Part shown: one piece after another, positions 32,907 to 41,556 of the stretch
Layout: each line of letters opens with the position of its first letter
Numbering within the stretch: the first letter of the stretch is position 1
Assembly (NCBI GenBank): GCA_023229065.1
Contig: JALNZZ010000005.1
Location: 1-41,920, forward strand
Direction of reading: 5' to 3'
Source: Porticoccaceae bacterium
GTDB lineage: Bacteria > Pseudomonadota > Gammaproteobacteria > Pseudomonadales > Porticoccaceae
Length of the DNA stretch: 41,920 nucleotides
The notes under the pieces: generated by a model
The model's database searches: none
What the model was told of the DNA's origin: nothing
Seen by the model: the letters and a program-made list of their open reading frames with translations, nothing else
Translations under genes and position numbers: made by a program

Positions 32907-34433
32907 ATGTGTGGTGTCGTCGGCATTGTTGGCAAGAGCAATGTGAATCTGCGTCTCTATGATGCTTTGACCATGTTGCAACACCGTGGCCAGGATGCCG
33001 CTGGTATCGTGACCTGTGAAGATGGTCGTATCCACCAGCGCAAGGATGTGGGGCTAGTGCGGGATGTCTTCCACACCCGCCACATGAAGCGTCTGCCGGG
33101 TCCGATGGGGATCGGGCATGTTCGCTACCCCACCGCTGGAAGTTCCGGCCCGGCCATGGCCCAGCCCTTTTATGTCAACTCGCCCTATGGCATTTGTCTG
33201 GCTCACAACGGCAATCTCACTAATGCCAAGGAGCTGATGAAGCATGTGTTCATGACGGACCTGCGTCATATCAATACCGACTCCGACTCCGAGGTGCTGC
33301 TCAACGTTTTCGCTCACGAGCTGCAGCTGCAAGGCAAGATGAAGCCGGAGCCCAACGACGTATTTTCTGCCATCAAGCGAGTTCACCGCCGCTGCCAGGG
33401 CGCCTATGCTGCAGTGGGACTGATCGCCAATTACGGACTGTTTGCCTTCCGCGACCCCTATGGCATCCGACCGCTGGTTTACGGCACCCGCGAGACTCCC
33501 GAGGGCACTGAGTACATGCTGGCTTCGGAAAGCGTGGCCCTCGACGTGTTGGGTTTCAAGGTGGAAAGGGATGTGGCGCCGGGCGAAGGGATCTTTATCG
33601 ATACGGAAGGTCGCTTCCATAGCGCCCAGTGCGCTGATCAGCCGGAGCTGGTGCCTTGCCTGTTCGAGCAGGTGTACTTTGCTCGCCCGGACTCTCTGAT
33701 CGACAATATCTCGGTGTACAAATGCCGCCTGCGCATGGGCGAGAAGCTGGCCGAGAAAATTCTGGCCGAGTGCCCCGATCACGATATCGATGTAGTGATT
33801 CCGGTACCGGACACCAGCCGGGTGGCGGCCCAGACTATCGCCGAAGTGCTGGGGGTCAAGTTCCGGGAAGGGCTGATGAAGAACCGCTATATTGGCCGCA
33901 CCTTTATCATGCCGGGGCAGACTGAGCGCAAGAAGTCGGTGCGCCAAAAACTCAACCCCATCAGTCTTGAATTTAAGGGCAAGAACGTCATGTTGGTGGA
34001 CGACTCCATTGTGCGCGGCACCACATCGAAGGAGATTATTCAGATGGCGCGGGACGCCGGGGCCAGAAAAGTCTATATGGCATCCGCCGCGCCGCCGGTA
34101 CGCTACCCCAATGTGTATGGCATCGATATGCCTTCTGCCAAGGAGTTGGTGGCCCACGGCCATACGGTAGAAGAGGTGGCGGAACTGATCGGAGCGGACT
34201 GGCTGATCTATCAGGACCTCGAGGACTTGGTGGAAAGCGCTCGTGAAGGTAACAGCCATATCAAGCGCTTTGAATGCGCTGTCTTCAATGGCGAGTACAT
34301 TACCGGCGATGTCGACGAGGATTACCTGCATAACCTTGCCGCCACCCGCAATGACTCGGCGAAGATGGCGCGCGAGAGCGATGGCCGCCCCGAAGTGGTC
34401 GGATTGCACAATACCGGGTCAAATATTCACTGA
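32907..34433 (+). CDS. purF: Amidophosphoribosyltransferase PurF
   Basis: The 508-residue enzyme starts purine synthesis by making phosphoribosylamine from PRPP and glutamine. The N-terminal nucleophile glutaminase is clear, with C2 exposed after Met removal (MCGVVGIVG) and no propeptide. LQHRGQDAAGI and the NGNLTNAKEL region are in place. The C-terminal phosphoribosyltransferase half has the PRPP loop MLVDDSIVRGTTSKEI. Length matches E. coli (505). AAGG lies 8 bases before the ATG. It is linked to cvpA as in other Gammaproteobacteria. Confidence 0.98.
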   Translation: MCGVVGIVGKSNVNLRLYDALTMLQHRGQDAAGIVTCEDGRIHQRKDVGLVRDVFHTRHMKRLPGPMGIGHVRYPTAGSSGPAMAQPFYVNSPYGICLAHNGNLTNAKELMKHVFMTDLRHINTDSDSEVLLNVFAHELQLQGKMKPEPNDVFSAIKRVHRRCQGAYAAVGLIANYGLFAFRDPYGIRPLVYGTRETPEGTEYMLASESVALDVLGFKVERDVAPGEGIFIDTEGRFHSAQCADQPELVPCLFEQVYFARPDSLIDNISVYKCRLRMGEKLAEKILAECPDHDIDVVIPVPDTSRVAAQTIAEVLGVKFREGLMKNRYIGRTFIMPGQTERKKSVRQKLNPISLEFKGKNVMLVDDSIVRGTTSKEIIQMARDAGARKVYMASAAPPVRYPNVYGIDMPSAKELVAHGHTVEEVAELIGADWLIYQDLEDLVESAREGNSHIKRFECAVFNGEYITGDVDEDYLHNLAATRNDSAKMARESDGRPEVVGLHNTGSNIH

Positions 34434-34449
34434 CCGATCTCTGTCGAGT

Positions 34450-34478
34450 GCTGGTGCAGGAATACCTGCTGCGCCAGC
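34450..34478 (+). terminator. Imperfect hairpin after purF
   Basis: GCTGGTGCAGG (34450-34460) can pair with CCTGCTGCGCCAGC (34465-34478), apart from one mismatch and a small bulge. It starts 16 bases after the purF stop. No T-run follows, so its role as a terminator is uncertain. Confidence 0.4.
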
Positions 34479-34490
34479 ATCTCGATAACA

Positions 34491-34545
34491 AGAGCCCGTA
34501 GAACAGTAGAATATAGAGCCCGTAAAACATAGAACCCGCAGAGCA
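34491..34545 (+). repeat. Three 15-bp direct repeats upstream of metZ
   Basis: AGAGCCCGTAGAACA (34491), AGAGCCCGTAAAACA (34515) and AGAACCCGCAGAGCA (34531) are close copies in the purF-metZ gap. They could be binding sites for a regulator of metZ or simple slippage repeats. No known operator consensus is recognised. Confidence 0.6.
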
Positions 34546-34609
34546 AGAGTCTCCACAAAAAGCACGTTGTAGACCTGCACCCCTTGAGATCTGCCCCGAG
34601 AATAGCCCG

Positions 34610-35794
34610 ATGAATCACGACGACCCTTTGTTTGGTGCTGGTATCGACACCCTTGCAATTCGCGCTGGCCAGACCCGCAGCGCCGAGCGCGAGCACACCG
34701 AGGCCATCTATCCCACTTCCAGCTACGTCTTCGCCACTGCTGCCGAGGCTGCTGCCTGTTTTGCCGGTACGCAAGGGGGCAATGTCTACTCTCGCTATAC
34801 CAACCCCACTGTGCGCATGTTTGAAGAGCGTATCGCCGCCCTGGAAGGGGCAGAGCAGGCCGTGGCCACCGCCTCGGGCATGTCAGCGATCCTCAGTATG
34901 GTCATGGCCCACCTTAAAAGCGGGGACCATATTGTCTGCTCTCGGGATGTGTTTGGCACCACGGTCAACATGTTCAGCAAGGTATTGGCCAGGTTCGGTA
35001 TCGAAACCACCTTTGTCCCTCTGGCAGATCTGGCGGCTTGGTCGGCAGCGCTGCGGCCCAACACTCGCCTGCTGTTTGTGGAAACCCCCTCTAACCCGCT
35101 ATCGAGCGTCGCCGATATCGCTGCGCTGGCTTCGATTGCTCGCAGTGCCGGTGCCCTGCTGGCGGTAGACAACTGCTTTTGCACACCGGCGCTGCAAAAA
35201 CCCCTGGAACTGGGAGCGGATATCATCATCCACTCTGCCACCAAATATCTGGATGGCCAGGGGCGCTGCTTGGGTGGCGTAGTTCTGGGCAGTGCCGAGC
35301 TGATGGCAGAGGTGCGGACCTTTTTGCGCACCGCTGGCCCGACTTTGAGCCCTTTCAATGCCTGGGTATTTCTCAAGGGGCTGGAAACATTGCGTTTGCG
35401 TATGGACGCCCACTGCGCCAATGCCCAGCAGCTGGCGGAATGGTTGTGCGAGCAGCCGGCGGTGGAAAAGGTGTTCTACGCCGGTCTGCCAGACCATCCC
35501 GGCCACGACATTGCCCGTCGCCAGCAGCGTGGTTTTGGCGGGGTCTTGTCGTTTCGGGTGCGAGGTGGTCGCGAGGAAGCGTGGCGAGTCATTGATAGTA
35601 CCCGGCTGCTGTCCCTCACCGCCAACCTGGGTGATGTAAAGAGCACCATCGTGCACCCCGCCACCACAACTCACGGCCGTCTGTCCGAGGCTGAGCGAGA
35701 GGAAGCGGGTATCACCGAGAACTTGATTCGTATTTCCGTGGGGCTGGAAGATATCGCCGATATCCAGGCGGATTTACGCCGAGGGTTGGAGTAA
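34610..35794 (+). CDS. metZ: O-succinylhomoserine sulfhydrylase MetZ
   Basis: The 394-residue enzyme of the Cys/Met metabolism PLP family would join sulfide to O-succinylhomoserine, giving homocysteine directly. PLP-binding residues include Y60/R62 (NVYSRYTNPTV), D187 (LLAVDNCFCTPALQKP) and the Schiff-base lysine K212 in HSATKYLDGQGR; the last stretch and position after purF match Pseudomonas MetZ. A cystathionine gamma-synthase is the main alternative, since family members differ little. The ribosome-binding site is weak. The upstream gap holds a hairpin and three direct repeats. Confidence 0.93.
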   Translation: MNHDDPLFGAGIDTLAIRAGQTRSAEREHTEAIYPTSSYVFATAAEAAACFAGTQGGNVYSRYTNPTVRMFEERIAALEGAEQAVATASGMSAILSMVMAHLKSGDHIVCSRDVFGTTVNMFSKVLARFGIETTFVPLADLAAWSAALRPNTRLLFVETPSNPLSSVADIAALASIARSAGALLAVDNCFCTPALQKPLELGADIIIHSATKYLDGQGRCLGGVVLGSAELMAEVRTFLRTAGPTLSPFNAWVFLKGLETLRLRMDAHCANAQQLAEWLCEQPAVEKVFYAGLPDHPGHDIARRQQRGFGGVLSFRVRGGREEAWRVIDSTRLLSLTANLGDVKSTIVHPATTTHGRLSEAEREEAGITENLIRISVGLEDIADIQADLRRGLE

Positions 35795-35826
35795 GTTGCG
35801 CACAGAGTGTCAGGCATTATCCGCAG

Positions 35827-35854
35827 GCAAGGGTGCCAACGGGTAACACCTTGC
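35827..35854 (+). terminator. Weak hairpin after metZ
   Basis: GCAAGGGTG pairs with CACCTTGC apart from one bulged G, with a loop of about 11 bases. It is 32 bases after the metZ stop and is followed by TTGATACT, not a real T-run. It is reported as a possible terminator only. Confidence 0.35.
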
Positions 35855-35909
35855 TTGATACTCAGATAAGCTACAGTCCTCTTTTATTCCTCGAACACAA
35901 GGATCGCTA

Positions 35910-37316
35910 ATGCGAACGACATTGCAGTTTCTGGGTGCCGCACGAGAAGTCACCGGTTCCTGCTATCTGCTGCAAGCAGGCGAGCGCCGGATTCTTCTCG
36001 ACTGTGGCTTGCACCAGGGCGGTGACAGCATTGACCGCCTTGAAACCGAAATTTTTGATTTTGATCCGGCGCTGATCGATGCCGTGGTGCTGTCCCACGC
36101 CCATCTCGACCATTCGGGGCTGTTGCCGAGACTGGTCAATGGTGGGTTTTCCGGGGCGATCTTTTGCACCGAGGGCACCTATCGGCTGCTGAAAATTCTT
36201 CTCGAAGACTCCGCCAATATTTATTTCCGCGATCTGGAGTACGACAACCTGGCGCGTCGCCGCGCCGGCAAGCCGCCGCGCGAACCTCTCTATACAGAAA
36301 AGGATGTGTCCCGGGCAATTGCCAGTTGCCGGACGATGCCTTACCACCAGCACGGTGAAGTTGCGCCGTGGATCGGCCTGCGCTTTCTCGATGCCGGTCA
36401 TATCCTTGGCTCTTCCATTGTCGAGCTGACTCTGGATTGTGGCGACGCCGAAAAGATACTGGTCTTTTCTGGCGATCTGGGCAATCCGCAAACCTCCCTG
36501 ATGCGTACTTTTGACACGGTGGAGCGGGCTGATGTGGTTCTGCTGGAGTCCACCTACGGTGGCCGCGATCACAATCCCATGGAGGAATCTCTGGAAGAGT
36601 TCCGCAATGTGATTCGACGGGCTGAAAAGGAAGGAGGCAATATTCTGATTCCGGCCTTTGCTGTCGGTCGCACTCAGGAGCTGCTGTTTCACCTCGGCCA
36701 GTTTTATCAGGAGGGATTGCTGCACAACTGGCAGGTGTTCCTCGACAGCCCCATGGGACATGCGGTGACAGAGGTGTACGCTCACTGCACCCAGCAGCTC
36801 GATCCTTGGGATATGGCTACTATCAGCCAGGAGGCGGGCAGTGGTGACCTGAAGTCATTTCTGCCCAACCTGAGCGTTACCGCGTCGGTGGACGACTCGA
36901 TGGCGATTAACAAGATCAGGAGTGGCGCTATCATTATCGCGGGTAGCGGTATGTGCACGGGCGGGCGTATTCGTCACCACCTCAAGCATCGCCTGTGGGA
37001 AGCGCGCAACCATGTGGTGTTTGCCGGTTTTCAGGCACGCGGCACCCTGGGACGCATTCTGGTGGACGGCTCCGACAAGGTGAAACTGTTTGGCCAGTGG
37101 ATCGCAGTAAGGGCAAAAATTCATACCATCGGCGGCTTTTCTGCCCATGCGGGGCAAAGTGACCTGCTGCACTGGGCCAGCGCTATCGGCGGTGATCCGC
37201 GCTTTTATCTGATCCACGGCGAACTGGAGAGTATGGAGGCCTTGGCCGAGGCCCTCCGGCAACGGCACGGTATTGAGGCGCAGATTCCTGAGCGCGGAGA
37301 AGTAGTTGAGCTGTAA
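35910..37316 (+). CDS. Metallo-beta-lactamase-fold beta-CASP RNA-processing-type hydrolase
   Basis: The 468-residue protein has an N-terminal metallo-beta-lactamase fold with HAHLDH (63-68) and the conserved metal ligands DAGHILGSS and FSGDLGNP. An inserted beta-CASP domain follows (ILIPAFAVGRTQELL, SPMGHAVTEVY), then an RMMBL-type C-terminal segment (IHTIGGFSAHAGQSDLL ... IHGELESM). This layout is shared with CPSF-73-like nucleases and with bacterial homologues of unproven substrate. It may act on RNA, but this is inference. It starts at ATG 35910 after AAGGA. It lies alone between metZ and msrA. Confidence 0.9.
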   Translation: MRTTLQFLGAAREVTGSCYLLQAGERRILLDCGLHQGGDSIDRLETEIFDFDPALIDAVVLSHAHLDHSGLLPRLVNGGFSGAIFCTEGTYRLLKILLEDSANIYFRDLEYDNLARRRAGKPPREPLYTEKDVSRAIASCRTMPYHQHGEVAPWIGLRFLDAGHILGSSIVELTLDCGDAEKILVFSGDLGNPQTSLMRTFDTVERADVVLLESTYGGRDHNPMEESLEEFRNVIRRAEKEGGNILIPAFAVGRTQELLFHLGQFYQEGLLHNWQVFLDSPMGHAVTEVYAHCTQQLDPWDMATISQEAGSGDLKSFLPNLSVTASVDDSMAINKIRSGAIIIAGSGMCTGGRIRHHLKHRLWEARNHVVFAGFQARGTLGRILVDGSDKVKLFGQWIAVRAKIHTIGGFSAHAGQSDLLHWASAIGGDPRFYLIHGELESMEALAEALRQRHGIEAQIPERGEVVEL

Positions 37317-37372
37317 TTTTCTGTAGTAGCATAGGTGCATCCACCCACCTGGTTCAACGTGGAGGTGTATCC

Positions 37373-38020
37373 ATGAGCTATCTATTGGCGAAAACCCGCC
37401 TGCCCAGTCCTGGTGAAGCACTGCCAGGGCGTCGGGAACCGATGCCCGTCCCCCATCCCCATTGCGTGAATGGCCAGCCCCTGGTTCCCCCCTTTCCTGC
37501 CGACACTGCTGCAGTGCAGCTGGGGCTCGGATGCTTCTGGGGAGCTGAGCGGCTGTTCTGGCAGCTGCCCGGTGTGTATGTGACAGCGGTGGGCTACGCC
37601 GGCGGCCATACGCTCAACCCCAGTTACCAGGAGGTGTGCTCGGGTATGACGGGCCATACCGAAGTTGTGCTGGTGGTGTACCGCCCCGCCGATCTCTCCT
37701 TGGCCGAGCTGTTGCAGGTGTTCTGGGAAGCTCACGACCCCACGCAGGGAATGCGTCAGGGCAACGATATCGGTACGCAATACCGCTCGGCCATCTTTTG
37801 TGATAATGAAGCTCAGATGGCCGAGGCAGTGGCGAGCCGGGAGAGGTACCAGAACGCTTTGAACACCGTGGGGCACGGAACCATCACCACAGAGATCCGC
37901 AAGGCAGTGCCGTTTTACTATGCTGAGGACTACCATCAGCAATATTTAGCGAAAAACCCTGGCGGTTATTGTGGCCTGCGCGGCACCGGAGTGTCATGCC
38001 CGCTTCCAGCGCCGGTGTGA
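37373..38020 (+). CDS. msrA: Peptide-methionine (S)-S-oxide reductase MsrA
   Basis: The 215-residue enzyme reduces methionine-S-sulfoxide in proteins. The catalytic cysteine is C54 in GLGCFWGAE; resolving cysteines C200 and C209 lie near the end (GGYCGLRGTGVSC), as in E. coli MsrA (C51, C198, C206). The first ~45 residues resemble the longer E. coli type. The Tyr/Glu/Asp active-site region (GYAGG, YRSAIF) is seen. A good GGAGG is 7 bases before ATG 37373. It is followed by cysB after about 140 bp. Confidence 0.96.
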   Translation: MSYLLAKTRLPSPGEALPGRREPMPVPHPHCVNGQPLVPPFPADTAAVQLGLGCFWGAERLFWQLPGVYVTAVGYAGGHTLNPSYQEVCSGMTGHTEVVLVVYRPADLSLAELLQVFWEAHDPTQGMRQGNDIGTQYRSAIFCDNEAQMAEAVASRERYQNALNTVGHGTITTEIRKAVPFYYAEDYHQQYLAKNPGGYCGLRGTGVSCPLPAPV

Positions 38021-38162
38021 AACAGACTACTGACTAGCAACTTGCCGGGATAGCGCCTATTCTCTCCGGTAATGGTTGTCATGTTTTTTATAGCCTTAGG
38101 GCCAGGTGAGCTGGTGGTGCCAGACCCTGGCGAGAGTCGTCTATAGAGTCGAGGAGTGGCGG

Positions 38163-39137
38163 ATGAAACTGCAGCAGTTGCGTTATATATGGGAAGTAGC
38201 CCGGCACGATCTCAATGTATCCGCCACAGCGCAGAGTCTGTATACCTCGCAACCGGGTATTAGCAAACAGGTCCGCCTGCTGGAAGACGAGCTGGGAGTG
38301 GAGATCTTTTCTCGCAGTGGCAAGCACTTGACGCGGGTAACACCAGCGGGGCAAGAAATTCTCGAGATTGCAGGTGAAATCCTGCACCGGGTGGAGAATA
38401 TCAAGCAGCTGGCCAGCGAGTACAGTTCTCCCGATCGGGGCAGTTTGTCCATCGCCACTACTCACACACAGGCCCGCTATGCCTTGCCACGGGTGATTGA
38501 CTCCTTTATTCGCAAATACCCGAATGTATCCCTGCACATGCACCAGGGTACGCCCTTGCAGATTTCCGAGCTGGCTGCGGAGGGCGGGGTGGACTTTGCC
38601 ATTGCCACCGAGGCGCTGGAGCTGTATTCCAATTTGTTGATGATGCCCTGCTACCGCTGGAATCGTTGTGTGCTGGTGCCTCGCGATCATCCCCTGGCAG
38701 CCCTGAAGCAGATTAGTATCGAGGATGTTGCCGCTCACCCGATTGTCACTTATGTATTCGGATTTACCGGCCGCTCGCGCCTCGACGAAGCCTTTACTGC
38801 CAAAAATCTCCAGCCACAGGTGGTGTTTACTGCCACCGACGCCGATGTGATCAAGACCTATGTGCGCCTCGGACTCGGTATCGGCATCGTCGCGCATATG
38901 GCTTACGACCCGGTACAGGATGCCGATTTGGTGGCGCTGGATGCCGGGCACTTGTTTCAGCCCAGCATCACCAGCATCGGTTTTCGGCGCGGTACTTATC
39001 TGCGGGGATTCATGTACGACTTTATCGAGCGTTTTGCCCCTCACCTCACTCGCGAGGTGGTGGATGAGGCAATGACCATCCAACCCCGGGAGAAGCTGGA
39101 GGCATTTTTTGCCGGTATGACTTTGCCGGAGTATTGA
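38163..39137 (+). CDS. cysB: LysR-family regulator CysB
   Basis: The 324-residue protein has exactly the length of E. coli CysB and the typical start MKLQQLRYIWEVARHDLNVS, with the helix-turn-helix TSQPGISKQVRLLEDELG. The inducer domain shows IATTHTQARYALPRVI and the TDADVIKTYVRLGLGIGIVA region, both CysB hallmarks. It activates sulfate assimilation and cysteine genes with N-acetylserine as inducer. GAGGAG lies 6 bases before ATG 38163. The target genes are not in the window, although metZ and msrA, also sulfur-related, lie nearby. Confidence 0.95.
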   Translation: MKLQQLRYIWEVARHDLNVSATAQSLYTSQPGISKQVRLLEDELGVEIFSRSGKHLTRVTPAGQEILEIAGEILHRVENIKQLASEYSSPDRGSLSIATTHTQARYALPRVIDSFIRKYPNVSLHMHQGTPLQISELAAEGGVDFAIATEALELYSNLLMMPCYRWNRCVLVPRDHPLAALKQISIEDVAAHPIVTYVFGFTGRSRLDEAFTAKNLQPQVVFTATDADVIKTYVRLGLGIGIVAHMAYDPVQDADLVALDAGHLFQPSITSIGFRRGTYLRGFMYDFIERFAPHLTREVVDEAMTIQPREKLEAFFAGMTLPEY

Positions 39138-39157
39138 TTCGCACAGGAGTACTGGTC

Positions 39158-40063
39158 ATGAAGCACTGTCTGGTCACAGGTGGCAGCGGCTTTATCGGCC
39201 GGGCGCTGTGCCAGCATCTCGTCGACGCAGGCTGGCAGGTTTCGGTACTGAGCCGCGATCCGGTACGGGCCAGAGATGTGTTGCCCGGCACTGTACACCT
39301 GATCAGCAAGCTGGCAGAGCTGGATAAGCTGCCCGCCGTGTGGGCGTTGGTCAATCTGGCGGGAGAGCCGCTGGCCGGGCGGCGTTGGACTGAGCGCCGC
39401 AAAGCGGAATTTGTCGCCAGCCGGGTGAACTTCACTGTCCGCCTGCGGACGTATTTCTGCGCCCGTGGACAAACGCCGGCCGTGGTCGTAAATGGCTCAG
39501 CCATCGGCTATTACGGCCCTCAGGATGACACTGTTCTGGATGAGAATGCCGTTGCAGAGGACAGTTTCTCCCATCGCTTGTGCCGTGCCTGGGAGGACCA
39601 GTCACTGGGGTTTGCGGCGCTGGGCAGCAGGGTATGCCGGTTGCGCACCGGTGTGGTACTCGATCGCGGCGGCGGGGCGCTGGCCAGTTTGTTGCCACTG
39701 TTTCGCTTTGGTCTCGGTGGCCCAGTCGGTAGTGGCGAGCAATATCTGTCGTGGATCCATCGTCAAGATTTAGTCGCACTGATTCTTTACGCCCTGGATA
39801 CCCATAGTTTGTCGGGGCCGCTGAATGGTACAGCACCTGGCGCCGTCACCAGCCGTGAATTTGCCCGTGTGCTGGGGCGTGTTCTGCACCGTCCAGCGGT
39901 GGTGCGTTCACCGGCCTGGGCGATGCGCCTGGCCTTTGGCGAGATGGCTGAGGAGCTGCTCCTCAGCGGCCAAAGAGTCTATCCGGCGCGCGCCCTGGAG
40001 AGCGGGTTTCGTTTTACTTACAGTGAACTCGAGGCGGCGCTGGCTGCCATCCTCATCAGCTAA
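39158..40063 (+). CDS. TIGR01777-family epimerase-like protein (YfcH/SDR39U1)
   Basis: The 301-residue protein is an extended short-chain dehydrogenase of the YfcH/SDR39U1 group. It starts with the NAD(P)-binding loop VTGGSGFIGRAL. Further family segments are WALVNLAGEPLAGRRWTERRKAE, NGSAIGYYGPQDDTVLDE, RLRTGVVLDRGGGAL and YLSWIHRQDLV. The reaction is unknown. ATG 39158 has AGGAGT 7 bases upstream; a TTG at 39134 is less likely. Its stop overlaps the 3' end of the convergent cfa gene by 8 bp. Confidence 0.9.
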   Translation: MKHCLVTGGSGFIGRALCQHLVDAGWQVSVLSRDPVRARDVLPGTVHLISKLAELDKLPAVWALVNLAGEPLAGRRWTERRKAEFVASRVNFTVRLRTYFCARGQTPAVVVNGSAIGYYGPQDDTVLDENAVAEDSFSHRLCRAWEDQSLGFAALGSRVCRLRTGVVLDRGGGALASLLPLFRFGLGGPVGSGEQYLSWIHRQDLVALILYALDTHSLSGPLNGTAPGAVTSREFARVLGRVLHRPAVVRSPAWAMRLAFGEMAEELLLSGQRVYPARALESGFRFTYSELEAALAAILIS

Positions 40064-41216
40064 TGCGCTGGTAACCCCCGGCAACACCCCGCTTCGACAG
40101 CACCCACTGCCAGAGCTGAATCTCCCGGGCCCGGAAGGCACCGGCACAGCACAGCAGGTAGTAGCGCCACATGCGATAAAAACGCTCTCCCAGCTGGTCG
40201 GCAAAGCGCGGCCAGGCCGCCTCAAAGTTGGCGTGCCACGCCATCAGTGTTTTGTCGTAATCGGCACCGAAATTGTGCACATCTTCCACGACGAACAGGC
40301 CAGCGACGCTGTCGCCAATCTGGCCCGCAGAGGGCAGCTCGCCATTGGGGAAAATATATTTGTCGATCCAGGGGTCGGCTCCCCGGAAGCGACGGTTCTT
40401 GCCGATGGTGTGCAGCAAGAACAGCCCGTTGTCGCGGAGACAGCGGTGAGCCACTTCCATGTAGGTGCGGTAGTTTTTATAGCCTACGTGCTCGAACATA
40501 CCGACACTGACGATATGATCAAAAGGCTCATTGAGGGTGCGGTAATCCTGAAGGCGAAACTCTACCGGCAAGTGGCGGTATTTCTCCTGGCCCAGCGCTG
40601 CCTGCTCTTTTGAGATGGTTACCCCTACGCACTCGACACCGTACTTTTCTGCTGCATAGCCCATGAAGCTGCCCCAGCCGCAGCCAATGTCCAGTACCCT
40701 CATACCGGGCTTCAAGTCCAGTTTGCGACAGATCAGGTCAAGCTTTGCTTCCTGGGCTTCCGCAAGGTTGGTGGCATCTTTCCAATAGCCGCAGGTATAA
40801 GCCATACGCGGGTCGAGCATGGCGGCATAGAAAGCATTGCCGAGGTCGTAATGCTGTTCGCCCACCTGCCAGGCACGTTTTACGCTTTGTTGGTTGAAAA
40901 GCCGTGCTTTCAAAGAGTGGAAGATCAAGCGCAGGGGCTTCAGCTCGCGATCCAGGCCTGCGCGCAGGACTCGGTAAAAAAACTCATCAAGCCGCTTTGC
41001 ATCCCAGGCGCAGTCCATATAAGCCTCGCCGAGGCCGAGGCTGCCGCGAGCGAGAACCCGCTCGGGAACATCGTGGTGATGAAACTGGATATCCCATGGT
41101 CTGCTGCCGCCGATCTTCACATCGGCTCTGGCCAGCAGCTCCTCCACAAAGCGATAGGCGCCTGAGGTGGGGGCCTGTGCATCCGTGGAGCTGTAATCGG
41201 TTGTCTGATCTTGCAT
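40056..41216 (-). CDS. cfa: Cyclopropane-fatty-acyl-phospholipid synthase
   Basis: The 386-residue SAM-dependent enzyme adds a methylene bridge to unsaturated acyl chains of membrane phospholipids. SAM-binding motif VLDIGCGWGS is at 174-183. The HYDLGNAFY segment is at 122-130, SVGMFEHVGYKNY at 237-249, and the cysteine region RMWRYYLLCCAGAFR holds C356/C357, close to E. coli C354. AGGAG precedes ATG 41216 by 6 bases. The enzyme usually rises in stationary phase under RpoS; no clear RpoS promoter is visible. It converges on the epimerase-like gene. Confidence 0.95.
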   Translation of the reverse strand: MQDQTTDYSSTDAQAPTSGAYRFVEELLARADVKIGGSRPWDIQFHHHDVPERVLARGSLGLGEAYMDCAWDAKRLDEFFYRVLRAGLDRELKPLRLIFHSLKARLFNQQSVKRAWQVGEQHYDLGNAFYAAMLDPRMAYTCGYWKDATNLAEAQEAKLDLICRKLDLKPGMRVLDIGCGWGSFMGYAAEKYGVECVGVTISKEQAALGQEKYRHLPVEFRLQDYRTLNEPFDHIVSVGMFEHVGYKNYRTYMEVAHRCLRDNGLFLLHTIGKNRRFRGADPWIDKYIFPNGELPSAGQIGDSVAGLFVVEDVHNFGADYDKTLMAWHANFEAAWPRFADQLGERFYRMWRYYLLCCAGAFRAREIQLWQWVLSKRGVAGGYQRIS

Positions 41217-41556
41217 GATGACTCCTGTCTGATAGCGAGTAACAGAGAGACTTACAGGCAAACAATCCTTCAACTACTACGGGTCTGGCATCTGCCTGTG
41301 TGTTTCTGGATAACACTAGAGTAGACCCGTCAGGGAGGGATTTCCAGGCACAGCGACGGATTGTTGGCAGCATGGGGTGAGGGCTTGAGGCAATTATATT
41401 GGCGCCAGAGTACGCCGATGAGTACCAGCCGGGTCTGGGGCCGGTGTCAGCGGCACTGGAGTCGTCACTGCCCATTGATTATAGTGCTGCGGGACTTTCC
41501 TCGGGTAAGCTTTTCCCCCGACTAAACTTTTCCCCAACCAATCTGATAGGTGATTC

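Noticed and set aside
33054..34409. Long minus-strand open frame opposite purF (451 codons)
   Set aside because: The plus strand is a full-length PurF. The opposite frame has no family motif and is a codon-bias shadow; similar shadows opposite leuC and asd were also dropped.
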